From NCBI GenBank assembly GCA_015058045.1, contig SVDC01000005.1:1-64000 (forward strand): a stretch of 64,000 nucleotides of DNA. The letters run 5' to 3'. The DNA comes from Cellulosilyticum sp. (GTDB lineage: Bacteria > Bacillota > Clostridia > Lachnospirales > Cellulosilyticaceae). A model generated the notes under the pieces. It did not search any database. It was not told the DNA's origin and was given only the letters and a program-made list of their open reading frames with translations. The position numbers and the translations under genes are program-made. Numbering within the stretch: position 1 is the stretch's first letter; each line of letters starts with the position of its first letter. This document shows, piece after piece, positions 8,491-18,982 of this stretch.

Positions 8491-10101
8491 TTATTTTTGA
8501 GGACCTGCAGCAACTAATGCCTTACCAGCATCATTACCTTCATATTTAGCGAAGTTTTTGATGAATCTATTTGCTAAATCTTGTGCTTTTACATCCCATT
8601 CAGAAGCATCTGCATATGTATTACGAGGATCGAGGATATTTGTATCAACACCTGGAAGTTCTGTTGGAACTTCGAAGTTGAACATTGGGATAGTTTTTGT
8701 TGGAGCTTTATTGATATCTCCGTTAAGGATTGCATCAATAATTCCACGAGTATCTTTAATAGAGATACGTTTTCCTGTTCCATTCCATCCTGTATTTACA
8801 AGGTATGCTTTAGCACCACTTTGTTCCATTTTCTTAACAAGTTCTTCAGCATATTTTGTTGGGTGAAGCTCAAGGAATGCTTGACCGAAACAAGCTGAGA
8901 ATGTTGGTGTAGGCTCTGTGATACCACGTTCTGTACCAGCAAGTTTAGCTGTGAATCCTGATAAGAAATAGTATTGAGTTTGTTCAGGAGTAAGGATTGA
9001 TACTGGAGGAAGTACACCGAATGCATCTGCTGATAAGAAGATAACATCTTTAGCTGCTGGAGCAGCAGATACTGGACGTACAATGTTATTTATATGATCG
9101 ATTGGATAAGATACACGTGTATTTTCTGTTACGCTATCATCTGTAAAATCGATTTTACCATTTTCATCTAATGTAACGTTTTCAAGAAGTGCATTTCTCT
9201 TGATTGCATTGTAGATATCTGGCTCAGATTCTTTGTCAAGATCGATAACTTTAGCATAGCAACCACCTTCAAAGTTAAATACACCATTATCATCCCAACC
9301 GTGTTCATCATCACCGATAAGAAGACGTTTAGGGTCTGTAGATAGTGTTGTTTTACCTGTTCCAGAAAGACCAAAGAAGATAGCTGTATTTTCGCCATTC
9401 ATATCTGTGTTAGCAGAACAGTGCATTGAAGCCATTCCGTTTAATGGAAGGTAGTAGTTCATCATAGAGAACATACCTTTTTTCATTTCTCCACCGTACC
9501 ATGTATTGAGGATAACTTGTTCACGACTTGTAATGTTGAACATTACAGCTGTTTCAGAGTTAAGTCCTAATTCTTTGTAATTTTCCACTTTGGCTTTAGA
9601 AGCATTATATACTACGAAATCTGGTTCAAAGTTTTCAAGTTCTTCAGCTGTAGGTTGGATAAACATATTTTTTACGAAGTGAGCTTGCCAAGCTACTTCA
9701 ACAATGAAACGGATAGCCATACGAGAATCTTTGTTAGCACCGCAGAAAGCATCTACTACGAAAAGTCTTTTGTTAGAAAGCTCTTTAATAGCAATATCTT
9801 TACATGTTGCCCAAGCTTCTTGTGAAGCTGGATGGTTGTCATTCTTATACTCATCAGAAGTCCACCATACAGTGTCTTTTGAATTTTCATCCATAACGAT
9901 GAACTTATCTTGAGGTGAACGACCAGTATAAATACCAGTCATTACATTAACTGCTCCAAGTTCACTTTCTTGTCCTACTTCATAACCTTTAAGATCAGGT
10001 TTTGTTTCTTCCTCAAATAATAATTCGTAAGAAGGATTGTAAACAATTTCTGTAGTTCCAGTGATACCATATTTAGTTAAATCAACTTTTGCCATTTTCA
10101 T
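8491..10101 (-). CDS. pckA: Phosphoenolpyruvate carboxykinase (ATP)
   Basis: This enzyme interconverts oxaloacetate plus ATP with PEP, CO2 and ADP. In anaerobes it often runs in the carboxylating direction toward succinate. At 536 residues it is close to E. coli PckA. The substrate loop motif RSPQDK is at residues 61-66. The P-loop GLSGTGKTT is at 244-252 and the metal/kinase motif DDEHGWDD at 264-271. The C-terminal [13 protein letters not shown] segment holds the adenine-binding region. All catalytic motifs are intact. Two ATG codons (10101 and 10095) could both be used with AGAGG. It stands alone between converging terminators, with a promoter at 10175-10203, and uses highly expressed-type codons. 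Confidence 0.96.
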   Translation of the reverse strand: MKMAKVDLTKYGITGTTEIVYNPSYELLFEEETKPDLKGYEVGQESELGAVNVMTGIYTGRSPQDKFIVMDENSKDTVWWTSDEYKNDNHPASQEAWATCKDIAIKELSNKRLFVVDAFCGANKDSRMAIRFIVEVAWQAHFVKNMFIQPTAEELENFEPDFVVYNASKAKVENYKELGLNSETAVMFNITSREQVILNTWYGGEMKKGMFSMMNYYLPLNGMASMHCSANTDMNGENTAIFFGLSGTGKTTLSTDPKRLLIGDDEHGWDDNGVFNFEGGCYAKVIDLDKESEPDIYNAIKRNALLENVTLDENGKIDFTDDSVTENTRVSYPIDHINNIVRPVSAAPAAKDVIFLSADAFGVLPPVSILTPEQTQYYFLSGFTAKLAGTERGITEPTPTFSACFGQAFLELHPTKYAEELVKKMEQSGAKAYLVNTGWNGTGKRISIKDTRGIIDAILNGDINKAPTKTIPMFNFEVPTELPGVDTNILDPRNTYADASEWDVKAQDLANRFIKNFAKYEGNDAGKALVAAGPQK

Positions 10102-10174
10102 TCAACCTCTTTTCTATGAAATAAATGATTAATTGGTGAAAAATGTTTTTCTAGTTAATTATTTTGTTGATAAA

Positions 10175-10203
10175 ATAATAATCTTTCGTATATTAATTAT
10201 CAA
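10175..10203 (-). promoter_or_regulatory. Candidate pckA promoter flanked by an 11-bp inverted repeat
   Basis: On the minus strand TTGATA (10203-10198), 17 bases, then TATTAT (10180-10175) gives a good promoter with a leader of about 65 bases. It lies between the arms TATTTTGTTGA (10160-10170) and TCAACAAAATA (10221-10231), a perfect 11-bp inverted repeat. The rest of 10102-10473 is AT-rich and nothing else is recognised. Confidence 0.5.
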
Positions 10204-10473
10204 ATATTTTGCGAAATAAGTCAACAAAATATTAACAAATAAAAATATTATCATAAATAATAAAAAATTAAGAATAATTTTAAATCCATAGTATAAAACA
10301 AGTTAATAGTGCATAGATAATTAAGATAAAACAAGGTATAGAGGAAAAGAATAATTTAGATTTCGGTTGGTAAAGAGCGTTAATCTCTTGGCAAAAATAT
10401 TTGTTCCGAATATTATGGTGTACTCATAAAAAAATAAGTCCTGAATATATTTTTTAGAAGGGATGTGAAAGAA

Positions 10474-11760
10474 ATGGCTAGTCAAAGTTATAGTACCTTA
10501 TTTAGTGGAATAGATACAGAAGTTGAATTACCAAATGGACAAAGGGTTGTACCTATTAACTTTGATAATGCAGCAACAACCCCTCCATTAAAAAAAGTAG
10601 ACGAATTTATTTGTGAAAATATTATGATGTATGGCTCAGTGGGTAGAGGCGGACAAAAATCAGCTTATTGTACCCATGCTTATGAGATTTCAAGAGAAGA
10701 GATATTAAACTTTTTTGGAGTCAATGTTGAAGATGGTTATGAAGTTATTTATGTAAAAAATACTACAGAAGGTATTAATTTATTAGCTAATGTATTATGT
10801 GATCGAAATAGGCAAAAGGTCTTAACCACTAGAATGGAACATCATGCAAATGATTTGCCATGGAGAGAATATGGAAATGTTTTTTATTGCGAAGTAGATC
10901 AAGAAGGTCAATTAGAATTAGAGGAATTAGAAGAAAAGCTAATACGTGCTAAGGGAAGTATTGAATATGTATCTGTAGTAGGTGCTAGTAATGTAACAGG
11001 CTATATTAATCCCATTCATGAAATTGCTAACCTTGCCCATCGCTATGGGGCTAGATGTATAGTAGATGCAGCTCAATTAATAGCCCATCGTGCTATTGAA
11101 TTAAAAGGAAGTAGGAAAGAACAAGATATAGATGCTTTGGTCTTTTCAGGACATAAAATGTACGCGCCTTTTGGAAGTGGGGTAGTGATAGTTAAAAGAG
11201 AAATGATAGAAGGTAAACGACCTTTCTTATTAGGAGGAGGAACAGTAGAAGCAGTATTTGATGATGATGTTTACTATAAGCCATTACCGTATAAGGATGA
11301 AGCTGGAACACCAAATTTCTTAGGTGCTATGTCTATTTTAGCTGCAATGACAGTATTAAAAAATATAGGTTATGAGCAAATTGAAACCCATGAAGAAAGA
11401 CTAAAAAGGAGATTTATAAAAGGACTAGAATGTCTACCACATACAATGATTTATGGAAATGCTGATAATGCTAAGAGAGTAGGCGTAGTTTCCTTTAATA
11501 TAGAGGGTATTTATCACAAAGATATGGGAACCTTATTGCAAGATAAGAGAGGTATTGCAGTTAGAACAGGTTGTTTCTGTGCTCAACCTTATGTGGCAAG
11601 GCTATTAGGGGTAACCAATGATGAACGCTATGAATATATGCTAGATGCTAATGCAAAACCAATTGGAATGGTAAGGGCGAGTTTTGGACTTTACAATACA
11701 GAGGAAGAAGTAGATGAGGTATTAAATTATATAGAAGATATTATTAGAAGTAAAAAATGA
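10474..11760 (+). CDS. Aminotransferase class V / cysteine desulfurase-like protein
   Basis: This PLP-dependent fold-type I enzyme of the class V family has about 428 residues. The segment NFDNAATTPP opens the domain, and MEHHAND is the His-containing cofactor-stacking region. The DAAQ motif near residue 198 contacts the pyridine nitrogen. The Schiff-base lysine lies in SGHKMYAPFGSG (about residue 228). A Cys in RTGCFCAQPY falls where SufS/Csd-type desulfurases carry their catalytic Cys. It differs from housekeeping IscS/SufS and has no Suf/Isc partners nearby, so physiological sulfur delivery is unproven. I prefer the ATG at 10474: the GTG at 10465 is only 2 bases from GAAGGG. It appears monocistronic. 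Confidence 0.82.
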   Translation: MASQSYSTLFSGIDTEVELPNGQRVVPINFDNAATTPPLKKVDEFICENIMMYGSVGRGGQKSAYCTHAYEISREEILNFFGVNVEDGYEVIYVKNTTEGINLLANVLCDRNRQKVLTTRMEHHANDLPWREYGNVFYCEVDQEGQLELEELEEKLIRAKGSIEYVSVVGASNVTGYINPIHEIANLAHRYGARCIVDAAQLIAHRAIELKGSRKEQDIDALVFSGHKMYAPFGSGVVIVKREMIEGKRPFLLGGGTVEAVFDDDVYYKPLPYKDEAGTPNFLGAMSILAAMTVLKNIGYEQIETHEERLKRRFIKGLECLPHTMIYGNADNAKRVGVVSFNIEGIYHKDMGTLLQDKRGIAVRTGCFCAQPYVARLLGVTNDERYEYMLDANAKPIGMVRASFGLYNTEEEVDEVLNYIEDIIRSKK

Positions 11761-11810
11761 TGTGCAGAATACATAGGATAAACATTAAGTCTGGTATTAA
11801 AAAATATTTT

Positions 11811-11988
11811 CTAGAACAGCAAATATCAAAACATCAAAAGAATAGATTAGAATTTATATAAAAAGTTGTTGTATATTTTTTGTATAGTTTAAAATATTAT
11901 GTAACAAAAAATGATTAAAATAATTGTAAAAAATATAAGACAATGATAATAAACTAGGACAACAAATATCAAAAGAATAGATTAGAAT
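11811..11988 (+). repeat. Noncoding direct repeat pair in an AT-rich gap
   Basis: A 35-base sequence at 11954-11988, beginning CTAGGACAACAAATATC and ending ATAGATTAGAAT, recurs at 11811-11853. The first copy carries an 8-base internal duplication (ATCAAAAC/ATCAAAAG). The 11761-12086 gap is otherwise AT-rich and without an ORF. Confidence 0.6.
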
Positions 11989-12086
11989 ATGATTACATAA
12001 TTTTTATTATTATAATAATATAAATATTTAGAAGTAAATAAAATAATCAAAATGGAAAAGTATAACTTGTATACACCGGAGGAGAT

Positions 12087-15000
12087 ATGCAACGTAAAAT
12101 TTTTCGACTCATTGCAATCATTCTTATACTATGCATGAGTAGTCCTGTAATGCCGAATATGGTTATTGAGCAAAGTATAAGAATAGAGAATATGGGATTT
12201 AACCAGGTAATGAATGGAACCACAACAAGTGGTGTAATGGGATTTAGTGTGAAAAGTGCTATAACTACAACAAATTCTACAATAGAAGGGATTTATATTA
12301 ATGGCGGTGCTGAGAATAATACGCTAGGCATAGGGGCTGGGAATGATGGAGCAAATGGCTTAAGTCCTACAACACCTGTAAAAACTGTTAAAAGGGCCAA
12401 GGAATTAGTACAAGAGGTTAAAGAGTCAATGGATGAAACTTTGAATATCATTGTATGTGGTTCTATTATACTACATGGTCAAGAAGAAACTTGGTCATTG
12501 CCAGAAGGCTCACAATTAATAAGATATAATGGTTATTCGGGAGTAATGATAGAAGTCAAGAATAATGGTAAACTTACATTAGAGAATATTACTATTAATG
12601 GGAATAATAATGAAGCAAAAGAAGCAGCTGTAAAGGTTATTAATAGTACGCTTATAATGGGTGAAGATGCTCGTATAATTAATAACAATAATACCAACGA
12701 TACCCAAAATACTAGTGCAGATGGCGGAGGCCTGTATTTAAAAGAAGCCAACTTCACTATGATGGGTAATGCAGAAATCAGTGGGAATGAAGCAACACGT
12801 GGTGGCGGTATTTTTCAGTATAAAGGTACAACAATCATGCAAGATGATAGTATAGTAGATTCCAATAAATCAAGAAAGATGGGCGGAGGTTTATATTTAG
12901 ATTATGCCAACTTTACTATGCTGGATAATGCAGAAATCAGTGGGAATGAAGCAAGCGATGGTGGTGGCATATATCAGTATGGAAGTAAGATGCTCATGCA
13001 AGGTGATAGTATAGTAGATTCTAATACAGCACAAGAGACAGGAGGAGGAATACGGCAAAATCAAAGTATGGTAACAGTAGAAGGATGTGCAGGTATTTCT
13101 AATAATAAAGCAGGTTATTATGGTGGTGGTGTATTTGCAGGTTCTGATGGAAATACATTTATTCTTAAGGGAGAAGCAACGCATATTGATAATAATTATG
13201 CTACTAATATTGGTGGCGGCATTTTTGTTGGGTATAAAGGAATCTTACAAATTGATGGCGGTGTGATTGCTAATAATAGGACTATAGGTACAGGCGGTGG
13301 TATTTGTTCCCGCGGTGCGAATGTGATTAAAGGCTCAACAAGCATTACACAAAACCATGCCAAATATGGTGGTGGTGTATTTTTTGAAAGTAACAGTGAT
13401 AGTCACATAGGGGAAAAAGTAGTCATTACTTATAATGTGGCAGAAGAAACTGCTGGTGGAGTTGGTCAAAATGTAGGTTCTAAATTAGTTATAGATGGAG
13501 AGGTTCTCATCAGTCATAATACAGCTTATAGAGCAGGTGGTTTGTACATAAAAGAAGATTCGGCAGAACATGCCCCAGCAGAGTGTATAGTAGAGGGGAA
13601 GGTAATGATCAGTGACAATACAACGAAGGGCGCTGGTGGGGGAATCTGGCAGACTGGTGGAAACTTAAAGATACAAGGTGATGTGCAGATTACTAATAAT
13701 AAAGCGGGTACATCAGGTGGAGGCATTAGCTTAAAATATGGTAACTTGACTATAGCAGACAAAGTTCAAGTTGAAAAAAATGAAGCTGTTAATGGTGGTG
13801 GATTTTATCTTGAAAGTGGCCATATGAGTATGGAAGGCGGACAGATTAAGGGGAATAAAGCTGAGAAAGATGGTGGGGGGATTTATGTTCATCAAAATAT
13901 AACAGACTATCCTCTACTCATAGAAGGTGATATATCAGATAATGAAGATCAACATAATAGTCAAGTGTCGGTCGGGAAAGGTAGTAGTATAGGCTTAGGT
14001 AAAGGTGGTCTTACAATAGCAGGGGTAATTTATCTCAATGAAAATGCAACAGTAAAAGTGGCAAAAGAAATGACAGAGCTTAATGCTTTATACCAGTTGC
14101 AATGTGCAGATAAGAAGAATGGGCGCATAGTTATTGTGCCAGAAGGTCAGGTTGTAAGTGTTGCTGACTACCTTGATTATTTTAAGTTGGTTAATAATCA
14201 ACCGTTTATAATAAGGAAGGAAGGCAAAAATATCATCATGGTTGATAGAAATACACTTCCAGATCAAGTATGCTTTGTTGATGAGTTAAATGGAAGTGAT
14301 GGTAATAGTGGTACTACGTCTAATGAGGCATTTAAAACATTAAGTAAAGCATATAAATACTTGCAGGATACAGGTGGTACAATTTTTGTTATGAACTCTA
14401 TTAACCTATCAGATGAAGTAAGCCTTTCTAAAGATCGATATAGTGATTCAAAGGCAGCAGAGATTAAAGTTGATGGCGAGGTAACGATAGTTGGTATAGG
14501 TTCAGAAGTAGAGAAAGGATCACTATACTTATTTAAAATAGCAGACCAAAGCCAATTAATTTTACAAGATATAGAGATAAAATTAGCTCAACAGGATTTA
14601 GGGCTTATACAAATTAGCACCGGAGGCAAAGTAATTGTTAAAGATAATGCAAACCTCATTTATAAAATAGTAGACCCAAATCTATCAGCAATATATAATG
14701 AAGGAATTATTCAGGTTGAAGGGGGAAAGCTTAATAATACTGAAATTGCAGAACAAGTAAAGGCAATATATCAAAAAGGGAACTTTATTTTAGATACAGA
14801 CCAAGGCGTTGACTTAGGCAGTGATATGGTTTATTTAACTAAAGGTCATACCATTGAAATTAATAAGTTATGGAAGGGGCAACCAATAAGAATAGCTTTT
14901 GAGAATCCTGAGGTAGGAGATGAAGTTGCTATTTTTGCAAAAGGTGCTATACCATCGTCAGAGACTGTAGGGGAACAAGTTAAACATTTTAATATTTCAG

Positions 15001-17048
15001 AGGATATTTTGTTAGTACAAGGTGAAAGCCCAAATTATGAACAGATCCTAATAATAGGTGGAAATCCTAAAATTCAAGAGGGACCTAAAGATTACTTTGG
15101 TAGGATTGGTGAAACAGCTGAGTTTGTTGTGAAATATAGTGAAGCTATACCTATAGAAAAAATGATAGTGACATTAAAAAATAAGTATGGGCAAAGTGTT
15201 GATTACGCAGATATTACAAGTTCTTCAGAAGATAACAGTATCACGATCAAAATGGATATTACAGAAGAAACTATAGGTACTTATCGGTTAGAGACAAAAT
15301 GCATATCTACAACAGAAATAACAAGCTTTACGCTTTCAGGTTATGAGGTAACCTATGGTAATGGAAATGATAAGCTCATTGCTAGAGCAAGTCGTAGTTA
15401 TAGGCCACATGAAGACTATGCGATACTTAAAGTGAAAAGTGGTTATGAAGACGATGTGAACTTAACATTAATGGGACACTCCTTAAATGGCATAACAACA
15501 GCTTATACGCCTCAATTAGTAGATGAATTTAACTCACTGAATCTATCAAACAAGGATCATTTTGCCCTTCAAATAGATGGGACTGAAAGTATACAAGTGG
15601 ATGATAAATGGACCATTACACTGAAAAATAGTCAACATTTAACCTATGAGGCACAAGGAGAAATTATTTTAGAAGGGCTGCAATTAAATACATTTCGTAG
15701 AAGCAGTCAAGCAACAGTTCGTATACCATTTGAAACAAAGAAGATAACGGGTGCAGTAGTAAAAGTAAATAAAGATAATCATTGGCTAGAGCAAGATTAC
15801 ATTACTTTGATTGATCAAAACATAGGTCAAGAATACCGCCTTAAAAAAGATTCAGTTGCAGAAGTCTATTATAGTGAGGATATACCAACTGGCGAATATA
15901 CTATTTACCGAAAAGGTATATCAACAGGGCAAATGATAAAAATTACGGATGGAAACTTAGAAAAGGTAACATTAGACTATTATACATTAACCCTTATACA
16001 TAATGATGGGACAGAACAAAGTACAATAAAAGAAGTATTAAATGGAATGGTTTATGCTGATGTTTTAGTACCTATGGAAAGAGCTGGTTATTATTTTTCA
16101 GGCTATTACACAGCAGCTGAAGGCGGACAGTTATATGAAGAGAAAATAGTTCATTTAACAAAAGCGCAAATACTTTATGCACAATGGATAAAGAAAGTAG
16201 AAGATATGGAGAACAGCCCTTTGCCAGAAACAGATAAGCCATCCTTAGACGAGGATACTATAAACTCGTCTGTAGAAATATTAAAAGAAGAGAGCATATC
16301 AGGAGCTCCTTATGGATCATTTATCAAAAAGCAAGTACCTTATTATTTGAGAAATGAAGAAAGGATAATTATTGGCTTTAGTGCATTAATCAATCAGGAA
16401 ATGCAGTATATTGCCCCAGCTCATGCTCAGATTGATTTTATAGATAACCAGAAGTATTTTAGTGACATAGCCACACATTGGGGAAAAGAGGCAATAGATT
16501 TTATTACAACCCGAGAAGTATTCTTAGGCGTAACAAAAGAGCAATTTGAGCCAGATAGTAGAATGACAAGGGGTATGGTGGTTACTGCACTTGGTAGACT
16601 GTATGAAAAGTCTTATGGCCCTATAACTGTGGAGTATGATAAAAGTTTTCAAGACATAAATGAGACAGCTTATTATGCAAAATATATTTCCTGGGCAAAA
16701 CAAAATAACATAGTGGAAGGTAGAACGAGTCAGTTGTTTGCACCAGATGATTATATTACACGAGAAGAATTTTCTAAAATCATTTATAGGTGTTCTATAC
16801 AGTTAGATCAAGATATAAGTGCCAATAAAGAAGGATTAATGACTATGAAAGACCAAGATATGATATCAAATTGGGCTTTAGAAAGTATGACATATTGTAT
16901 AGAAAATGAACTGATTATAGGAAATAATAATCAGTTAAGACCTAGAGGTTTTATAACGCGAGCAGAAAGTGCACAAATTCTTAAGCGTTATATAGAAATG
17001 GTTGTAAGACAGGAAGTTAATAATATGATTGATACAAGTAGATCATAA
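12087..17048 (+). CDS. Large secreted beta-helix protein with InlB-type repeat and three SLH domains
   Basis: This 1653-residue protein is predicted to be exported and held on the cell surface. The N-terminus (KIFRLIAIILILCMSS) is a signal peptide. Residues about 120-640 form a parallel beta-helix of short repeats built on GGGI/GGGL turns and NN-ladder motifs, like polymorphic outer-membrane or pectate-lyase-like adhesins. A second such region lies around 730-930. Residues about 1300-1368 match the InlB B-repeat (Listeria-Bacteroides repeat; HNDGTEQ ... GYYFSGYYTAAEGG ... ILYAQW). Three SLH domains follow (about 1457-1510, 1520-1575, 1588-1640), which normally bind pyruvylated secondary cell-wall polymer. 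No catalytic motif was seen. Adhesion or carbohydrate contact is inferred. A strong GGAGGAG site precedes the ATG, and a terminator follows directly. Confidence 0.85.
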   Translation: MQRKIFRLIAIILILCMSSPVMPNMVIEQSIRIENMGFNQVMNGTTTSGVMGFSVKSAITTTNSTIEGIYINGGAENNTLGIGAGNDGANGLSPTTPVKTVKRAKELVQEVKESMDETLNIIVCGSIILHGQEETWSLPEGSQLIRYNGYSGVMIEVKNNGKLTLENITINGNNNEAKEAAVKVINSTLIMGEDARIINNNNTNDTQNTSADGGGLYLKEANFTMMGNAEISGNEATRGGGIFQYKGTTIMQDDSIVDSNKSRKMGGGLYLDYANFTMLDNAEISGNEASDGGGIYQYGSKMLMQGDSIVDSNTAQETGGGIRQNQSMVTVEGCAGISNNKAGYYGGGVFAGSDGNTFILKGEATHIDNNYATNIGGGIFVGYKGILQIDGGVIANNRTIGTGGGICSRGANVIKGSTSITQNHAKYGGGVFFESNSDSHIGEKVVITYNVAEETAGGVGQNVGSKLVIDGEVLISHNTAYRAGGLYIKEDSAEHAPAECIVEGKVMISDNTTKGAGGGIWQTGGNLKIQGDVQITNNKAGTSGGGISLKYGNLTIADKVQVEKNEAVNGGGFYLESGHMSMEGGQIKGNKAEKDGGGIYVHQNITDYPLLIEGDISDNEDQHNSQVSVGKGSSIGLGKGGLTIAGVIYLNENATVKVAKEMTELNALYQLQCADKKNGRIVIVPEGQVVSVADYLDYFKLVNNQPFIIRKEGKNIIMVDRNTLPDQVCFVDELNGSDGNSGTTSNEAFKTLSKAYKYLQDTGGTIFVMNSINLSDEVSLSKDRYSDSKAAEIKVDGEVTIVGIGSEVEKGSLYLFKIADQSQLILQDIEIKLAQQDLGLIQISTGGKVIVKDNANLIYKIVDPNLSAIYNEGIIQVEGGKLNNTEIAEQVKAIYQKGNFILDTDQGVDLGSDMVYLTKGHTIEINKLWKGQPIRIAFENPEVGDEVAIFAKGAIPSSETVGEQVKHFNISEDILLVQGESPNYEQILIIGGNPKIQEGPKDYFGRIGETAEFVVKYSEAIPIEKMIVTLKNKYGQSVDYADITSSSEDNSITIKMDITEETIGTYRLETKCISTTEITSFTLSGYEVTYGNGNDKLIARASRSYRPHEDYAILKVKSGYEDDVNLTLMGHSLNGITTAYTPQLVDEFNSLNLSNKDHFALQIDGTESIQVDDKWTITLKNSQHLTYEAQGEIILEGLQLNTFRRSSQATVRIPFETKKITGAVVKVNKDNHWLEQDYITLIDQNIGQEYRLKKDSVAEVYYSEDIPTGEYTIYRKGISTGQMIKITDGNLEKVTLDYYTLTLIHNDGTEQSTIKEVLNGMVYADVLVPMERAGYYFSGYYTAAEGGQLYEEKIVHLTKAQILYAQWIKKVEDMENSPLPETDKPSLDEDTINSSVEILKEESISGAPYGSFIKKQVPYYLRNEERIIIGFSALINQEMQYIAPAHAQIDFIDNQKYFSDIATHWGKEAIDFITTREVFLGVTKEQFEPDSRMTRGMVVTALGRLYEKSYGPITVEYDKSFQDINETAYYAKYISWAKQNNIVEGRTSQLFAPDDYITREEFSKIIYRCSIQLDQDISANKEGLMTMKDQDMISNWALESMTYCIENELIIGNNNQLRPRGFITRAESAQILKRYIEMVVRQEVNNMIDTSRS
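12722..13039 (+). repeat. 159-bp tandem duplication inside the beta-helix gene
   Basis: Two adjacent 159-bp units (12722-12880 and 12881-13039) encode 53-residue repeats starting GGGLYL and containing NAEISGNEA and DSIVDSN. The DNA is nearly identical over long stretches, including the coding for AEISGNEA. This indicates a recent in-frame duplication within an older, diverged repeat array. Confidence 0.85.
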
Positions 17049-17050
17049 TA

Positions 17051-17094
17051 AAAATCCTTGAGTTTAGAGTATATCTAGACTCAAGGATTTTTTT
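17051..17094. terminator. Strong terminator after the SLH protein gene
   Basis: AAATCCTTGAGT(TTAGA) pairs with (TCTAG)ACTCAAGGATTT around a 5-base loop and is followed by a run of seven T. It lies between converging genes. Confidence 0.9.
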
Positions 17095-17184
17095 GTTTAT
17101 AGTGGAGTTTAACTGGAAATATGATTTGTTTTTAACGATATAAAAGTAATTTTAGAAAGATTATTATTAATTTTTATGAACAGA

Positions 17185-18753
17185 TTACTTAGGTGAAACG
17201 CAGATAGACTTTAATAAACGTAGCTGACGTTTAAGCCAGCTCATATCTTCTATGCTTAAGGTTTGAATAATAAAAAGTAAAGGAATATAAATCATTACAG
17301 TAAGTAAAATACCAAGAGAAACTTTACTGGTTAATCCCATACTATAGCGCAAGAGTCTATTGATAATAAGTCTGGAGTAACAGCCAGAAAAGGCGGCAGC
17401 AACGGCTGGCTTAAGAAACCAATTGATGGGTTTTAATTTTAAGTGGGTGCTTTCTAGTAACTTATTAAAGTTTAAAGTAGAGGTAAGAATACAGCTAATA
17501 ATCATAACAAACATAAAACCGTGAATGCCTTTAATAGGAAGTAAAAAGTAAATAAGTATTACACGCATAATGGAGTCAAGGATACTATATTTTAAACAAC
17601 TTACTTGTTTATTAAGTCCTTTTAAAATACCATCAGCAATGACTTCTATGTAGACAAAAGGCACGATAACCGAAAGGGTACGAAGAAGTGGCCCAATTTC
17701 TTCGCTTTTATAAATAATAAATCCTAACTCATTACCATAGGTCATTAAAATAGTAACCACAAGCAGGCTAAGGATAAAGGTGAGTTGAATGACCCGACTA
17801 GTAGTATAGCGTACACGTTTTTCTTGTTTTAGGACATTAGCTTTAGCAATTTCTGGGACGAGAGTGGTGGAAAAAGCCGTTAAGAAGGCAGAAGGAAAAA
17901 ATAAGATGGGCATCACCATGCCTCGAATCATGCCAAAGAGCCCCATAGAATCAGAATAACTTCCGTTGTATTTTTTTAGTCCTGTTGGAATAAGGGTATT
18001 TTCTATAGAGAGAAAAATATAGCCTAGGTAAGAGATACAAGCAATTGGAAGTAGAATACGAATGAGTTTGATGAAAAGGTCTTTTTTTCTAGGAGACGCA
18101 GAGGAAATAGAGTGAATATGCTTTCTATCCATAATAAATAAAGAAAGCATATAACTCCAGGAAACCATTTCACCTATAGTTAGTCCAATTCCAATGGCAC
18201 TATAAGTAGCAGTTATTCCATATGGTGCGTAGTGGTGGAGTAGAAAAATCAGGAGAAGGACTTTAACGATTTGTTCTAGTATATCGGCACTTGCAGGATA
18301 AATGGTTTTCTTAGTGGCATAGAAGTAACCTTTAAAACAAGAAGAGCAGGTTATAAATGGAATACTAAGAGACAAAAAACGTAGTCCAGTAGCAGCTGTG
18401 GTGTCATGAACAAAAAACTCGGTCATCTGAGGCGCTAATGCGAAAAGAAGAGTTGAGGCAATGAAGCTAGTGGTTAAGGCAAAGGTAAATGCAACTTTCA
18501 TAATATGCATAATATGAGGACTATTTCCTTTACCTAGAGCTTCAGCAATCATTCGTGAAACCGTAACAGAAAGACCAGCAGATGCAAAAATAGCTGCAGT
18601 CATATAAATAGACATAACAATCTCATATATACCCATCCCTTCAGCCCCTAGGGCTTTGGAGAGATAGACGGAAGAAATCATACCAATAGTACGGGTGAAA
18701 AAAGAAGTGGCTGTAAGTAGTATGGTACTAGTAACTAAATTTTGTTCTTTCAA
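17185..18753 (-). CDS. Stage V sporulation protein B-like MOP-family flippase
   Basis: This polytopic membrane protein of about 522 residues belongs to the MVF/MATE-like polysaccharide flippase group (MOP superfamily) that includes SpoVB and MurJ/YtgP relatives. The first helix region (TSTILLTATSFFTRTIGMIS) and the following YLSKALGAEGMGIYEIVMS are typical of SpoVB. Twelve to fourteen helices are evident. SpoVB is needed for spore cortex formation, presumably by moving a lipid-linked precursor. Clostridia often have several paralogues, so the exact role is uncertain. I place the start at TTG 18753, because a perfect AAAGGAGGT lies 6 bases before it; the ATG at 18780 lacks such a site. Confidence 0.8.
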   Translation of the reverse strand: MKEQNLVTSTILLTATSFFTRTIGMISSVYLSKALGAEGMGIYEIVMSIYMTAAIFASAGLSVTVSRMIAEALGKGNSPHIMHIMKVAFTFALTTSFIASTLLFALAPQMTEFFVHDTTAATGLRFLSLSIPFITCSSCFKGYFYATKKTIYPASADILEQIVKVLLLIFLLHHYAPYGITATYSAIGIGLTIGEMVSWSYMLSLFIMDRKHIHSISSASPRKKDLFIKLIRILLPIACISYLGYIFLSIENTLIPTGLKKYNGSYSDSMGLFGMIRGMVMPILFFPSAFLTAFSTTLVPEIAKANVLKQEKRVRYTTSRVIQLTFILSLLVVTILMTYGNELGFIIYKSEEIGPLLRTLSVIVPFVYIEVIADGILKGLNKQVSCLKYSILDSIMRVILIYFLLPIKGIHGFMFVMIISCILTSTLNFNKLLESTHLKLKPINWFLKPAVAAAFSGCYSRLIINRLLRYSMGLTSKVSLGILLTVMIYIPLLFIIQTLSIEDMSWLKRQLRLLKSICVSPK

Positions 18754-18982
18754 AATGTGACCTCCTTTAATGTTTCTCATTCAGCAGGTAGGCTATAGAG
18801 AAAAATATAGAGTGTAGCATAAAAAAATTATTTGATAAAGTATAGAACTTAAGTAAAATGTAAATAATTCCATATAGACTAGTATATGAATGAAATAGAG
18901 ATTTAGGACTACTTTAGGTAGGAGAAGCCACATGCTATAATGGTGGGTAGAGTATTCTAATAAGAAAGGTATAGGAATAAAG

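Noticed and set aside
8558-9913. ORFs on both frames opposite or within pckA
   Set aside because: pckA has every catalytic motif at normal length; the others have no family features.
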